Assembly (NCBI RefSeq): GCF_020097835.1
Contig: NZ_CP083667.1
Span: forward strand, 358,801 to 422,800
DNA: 64,000 nt
Reading direction: 5' to 3'
Source of the DNA: Haloprofundus halobius
GTDB taxonomy: Archaea > Halobacteriota > Halobacteria > Halobacteriales > Haloferacaceae
The notes under the pieces are model-generated. The model made no database searches. It had not been told where the DNA came from and saw only the letters and a list, made by a program, of their open reading frames with translations. Both the position numbers and the translations under genes were made by a program. Positions 62,335 to 64,000 of this stretch are shown one piece after another; the stretch's first letter is position 1, and the number at the start of each line of letters is the position of its first letter.

Positions 62335-63729
62335 GTGAAGCCCGCAAGGCGGGACGGCTACCCGGGGTTCGGCGCCGACGATATCGGAAGCCGCGGAGGG
62401 AGAACCGTGGGTGAGACGCCGAATCCGGCAAGCGAAATCGAGAGCAAGACCGTCGACGACGTCTCCTGGACGCTCCTCGACCTCGACGAACTCGTCGACG
62501 CGTACTGGACCGTCGTCGCGCCCCAACTGGAGGCCGACGGAATAGACCCTCGACGCGACAGGCCGACACATCGATGGCTTCGAACACACGACCTGCGTCC
62601 GTTGCTGTACGCTCTCCGAGAGTACCACGACAAGACGTTCGCCCAGTTTTGGGCGGAGGACCTGGAACTCGAAGCGAAAACCGGGGGGTACGACTGGGCG
62701 TCCGACGACGACCGAACCGTCGAGGCCGTCGAATCATTCCTCTCGTCGCGACGCGAGCGCAAGGGACTCGCTGAGTCCTCCATCGAGACGCTCCGGTATC
62801 GGATCAATCGGTACATCCGCGCGTATCGAGCGGAGAACGGGACAGGTGACCTCCTGACCCCGGTCGCACGAGATAGTGAGACCCCCGCTTACGAAGCGGT
62901 AGATGCGTGTTGGGCGGCGTTCGACCGCCTCCACGGCGACCTCGACAGCGGTCGGACCAAACGCCGAATCCACCTCGCCGTCTCGAACTGGTACGCTCAC
63001 CTCGTGCGGCGCAAGTGGGCGCGGATGAACCCCGCTGACGGCCTCGACGACGAGTTTGACTGGTCCGGATCGACCAACGGTGACGAAGACGCCGACACCC
63101 CATGTTTGTCGAGCGAGCACGTGAGTGCGCTCTATCGCGCCGCCGCCGATGGGGAGGAGCGGCTCCTGGTGCTCGCGCTCTGCGCGTGGGGACTCCGACC
63201 GAACGAAGTCGCCCGTCTCCACGTCGGTCAGTTCGTCCTCGACGTTCCCGATGACGACGTCCCGTACATCGACTTCCGCGCGCGGAAGAACGGTCCCGGT
63301 GAAGTCTCGCTTCTGTACGGGCGCGCCGAACTCGAAAACCGAATCGCTGAGGAAGCCGACAGCGACGAGTGGGAGGGGCACCTGTTTCCGTCGCCGCACG
63401 CTTCGCGCGAGCACATCTCCCGGTGGACCGTCTGGAACCGATTCAACCAACTGGCCGAGCGCGCGACGTTACCCGACGAGATAGACGGCGTCTCGCCCGC
63501 TCCGAAGATGGGACGACGGTTCTGGTACGACGCGTACGCCTCGTCGCTCGACGTGGTCCTCGGGAGCCTCGACGAGATCGCCGCCGAACAGGGGAGTTCG
63601 AGCGCCGAAGTCGTCCTGCAGAACTATCTCTCGGATGCCCGAGCGCGACAGCTTCGACGCGACTATATGCGTGAGCGGTTGGCCGAAGCGTTCGAGACCG
63701 AACCAAGAGAGAACGTAACTGGTGGATGA
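62335..63729 (+). CDS. Tyrosine-recombinase-like integrase
   Basis: This 464-residue protein (start GTG 62335; GTG 62407 is an alternative) has an N-terminal SAM-like core-binding domain (about 110-210, ESFLSSRRERKGLAESSIE) and a C-terminal catalytic-like domain. ALCAWGLRPNEVARLHVG (about 285) carries the first catalytic Arg, FRARKNGPGEVSLLYG a candidate Lys, and VVLQNYLSDARARQL near the end a candidate Tyr. The HxxR box is altered to GRRFWYDAY. Related proteins occur near replication genes of haloarchaeal plasmids. It probably serves plasmid resolution or integration. Confidence 0.7.
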   Translation: MKPARRDGYPGFGADDIGSRGGRTVGETPNPASEIESKTVDDVSWTLLDLDELVDAYWTVVAPQLEADGIDPRRDRPTHRWLRTHDLRPLLYALREYHDKTFAQFWAEDLELEAKTGGYDWASDDDRTVEAVESFLSSRRERKGLAESSIETLRYRINRYIRAYRAENGTGDLLTPVARDSETPAYEAVDACWAAFDRLHGDLDSGRTKRRIHLAVSNWYAHLVRRKWARMNPADGLDDEFDWSGSTNGDEDADTPCLSSEHVSALYRAAADGEERLLVLALCAWGLRPNEVARLHVGQFVLDVPDDDVPYIDFRARKNGPGEVSLLYGRAELENRIAEEADSDEWEGHLFPSPHASREHISRWTVWNRFNQLAERATLPDEIDGVSPAPKMGRRFWYDAYASSLDVVLGSLDEIAAEQGSSSAEVVLQNYLSDARARQLRRDYMRERLAEAFETEPRENVTGG

Positions 63730-63847
63730 ACTCCAGCTCTGAGCTGGGAACGCGTCACGAACGGTGTTCATCCAACTCAGCGACCCCAGTCATCGATATT
63801 GTTCTTCACATGTGTTCGAGTCGTGTGTGAATGAGTGAAGACATAAA

Positions 63848-63925
63848 ATGGTGTTTAGCGGTGGTGTTCAGGTATAGTATTCAGCGATGGTGTTCAGGGA
63901 TAGTGTTCAGAGATGGTGTTCAGTA
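63848..63925 (+). repeat. Six tandem 13-bp repeats (iteron-like)
   Basis: Six directly abutting 13-bp units run from 63848 to 63925, with consensus RTRGTGTTCAGNR: ATGGTGTTTAGCG, GTGGTGTTCAGGT, ATAGTATTCAGCG, ATGGTGTTCAGGG, ATAGTGTTCAGAG and ATGGTGTTCAGTA. A single extra GGTGTTCA lies at 63763-63770. They begin 119 bp downstream of the integrase stop. Such arrays serve as iterons, partition sites or recombinase accessory sites. Confidence 0.8.
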
Positions 63926-64000
63926 CATACATTCAATACAACACAAGTTGAAGTTCACGATAGCCAGCGACCGATTCGCTCGATGTCGCAAGTGACCGAA

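Noticed and set aside
63848..63925. CRISPR array
   Set aside because: Units abut without spacers, and no cas gene is present.
1..64000. tRNA or rRNA genes
   Set aside because: No cloverleaf with conserved TTCRA arm or rRNA signature was recognised by eye on either strand; a covariance-model scan would be decisive.

Overview
This window is from a haloarchaeon (class Halobacteria). The predicted proteins are strongly acidic. Codons are GC-rich with C/G at third positions, while intergenic DNA is much more AT-rich. Many genes start within about 30 bp of a TATA-like box, as expected for leaderless archaeal transcripts. The repeats beside an integrase, the transposon scars and about ten broken genes point to a megaplasmid or a genomic island; this is inference.

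Almost every intact gene fits breakdown of complex glycans. From left to right: a GH172/DUF2961 enzyme; a decayed sulfur cluster (DUF7512, TauE, rhodanese) and a broken ThuA gene; a PIG-L deacetylase; an IclR regulator followed by a TIM-barrel isomerase, a Gfo/Idh oxidoreductase, a PfkB kinase, a class I aldolase and sulfatase 1 (5.0-11.5 kb); Gfo/Idh, zinc alcohol dehydrogenase, isomerase, NIF3 and a split GH38-like (DUF5054) glycosidase (11.5-18.5 kb); sulfatase 2, a Hyi-type isomerase, two Gfo/Idh and an amidase (18.5-24.8 kb); UspA, ThuA, Gfo/Idh and a GH97 (24.9-29.8 kb); DUF1450 with sulfatase 3; a five-gene dipeptide/oligosaccharide-type ABC transporter (33.6-40.0 kb); an unassigned TIM-barrel-like protein, another isomerase, a GH13, a DUF1537 kinase, a class II aldolase and an Asp/Glu racemase homolog (40.5-47.6 kb); IS scars; a Gfo6-like sugar dehydrogenase, GH3 and GH2 (48.4-54.0 kb); a phytanoyl-CoA-type dioxygenase and an FAD oxidoreductase (54.2-57.8 kb); asparaginase, UspA and a broken aminotransferase; and last a tyrosine-recombinase-like integrase followed by six 13-bp tandem repeats.

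Taken together this looks like a haloarchaeal utilisation locus for sulfated, possibly acetylated, heteropolysaccharides. Sulfatases, deacetylase and amidase would strip substituents. GH2, GH3, GH13, GH38-like, GH97 and GH172 enzymes would cut the chain. The ABC system would import oligomers. Kinases and aldolases would feed central metabolism. The repeated pairing of Gfo/Idh oxidoreductases with xylose-isomerase-like TIM barrels and ThuA proteins also suggests oxidative, non-hydrolytic glycoside cleavage through 3-keto sugars. No formylglycine-generating enzyme, no tRNA or rRNA and no CRISPR array was found. Several pseudogenes are internally deleted copies of genes that are intact elsewhere in the window, so the locus was once larger and partly duplicated.
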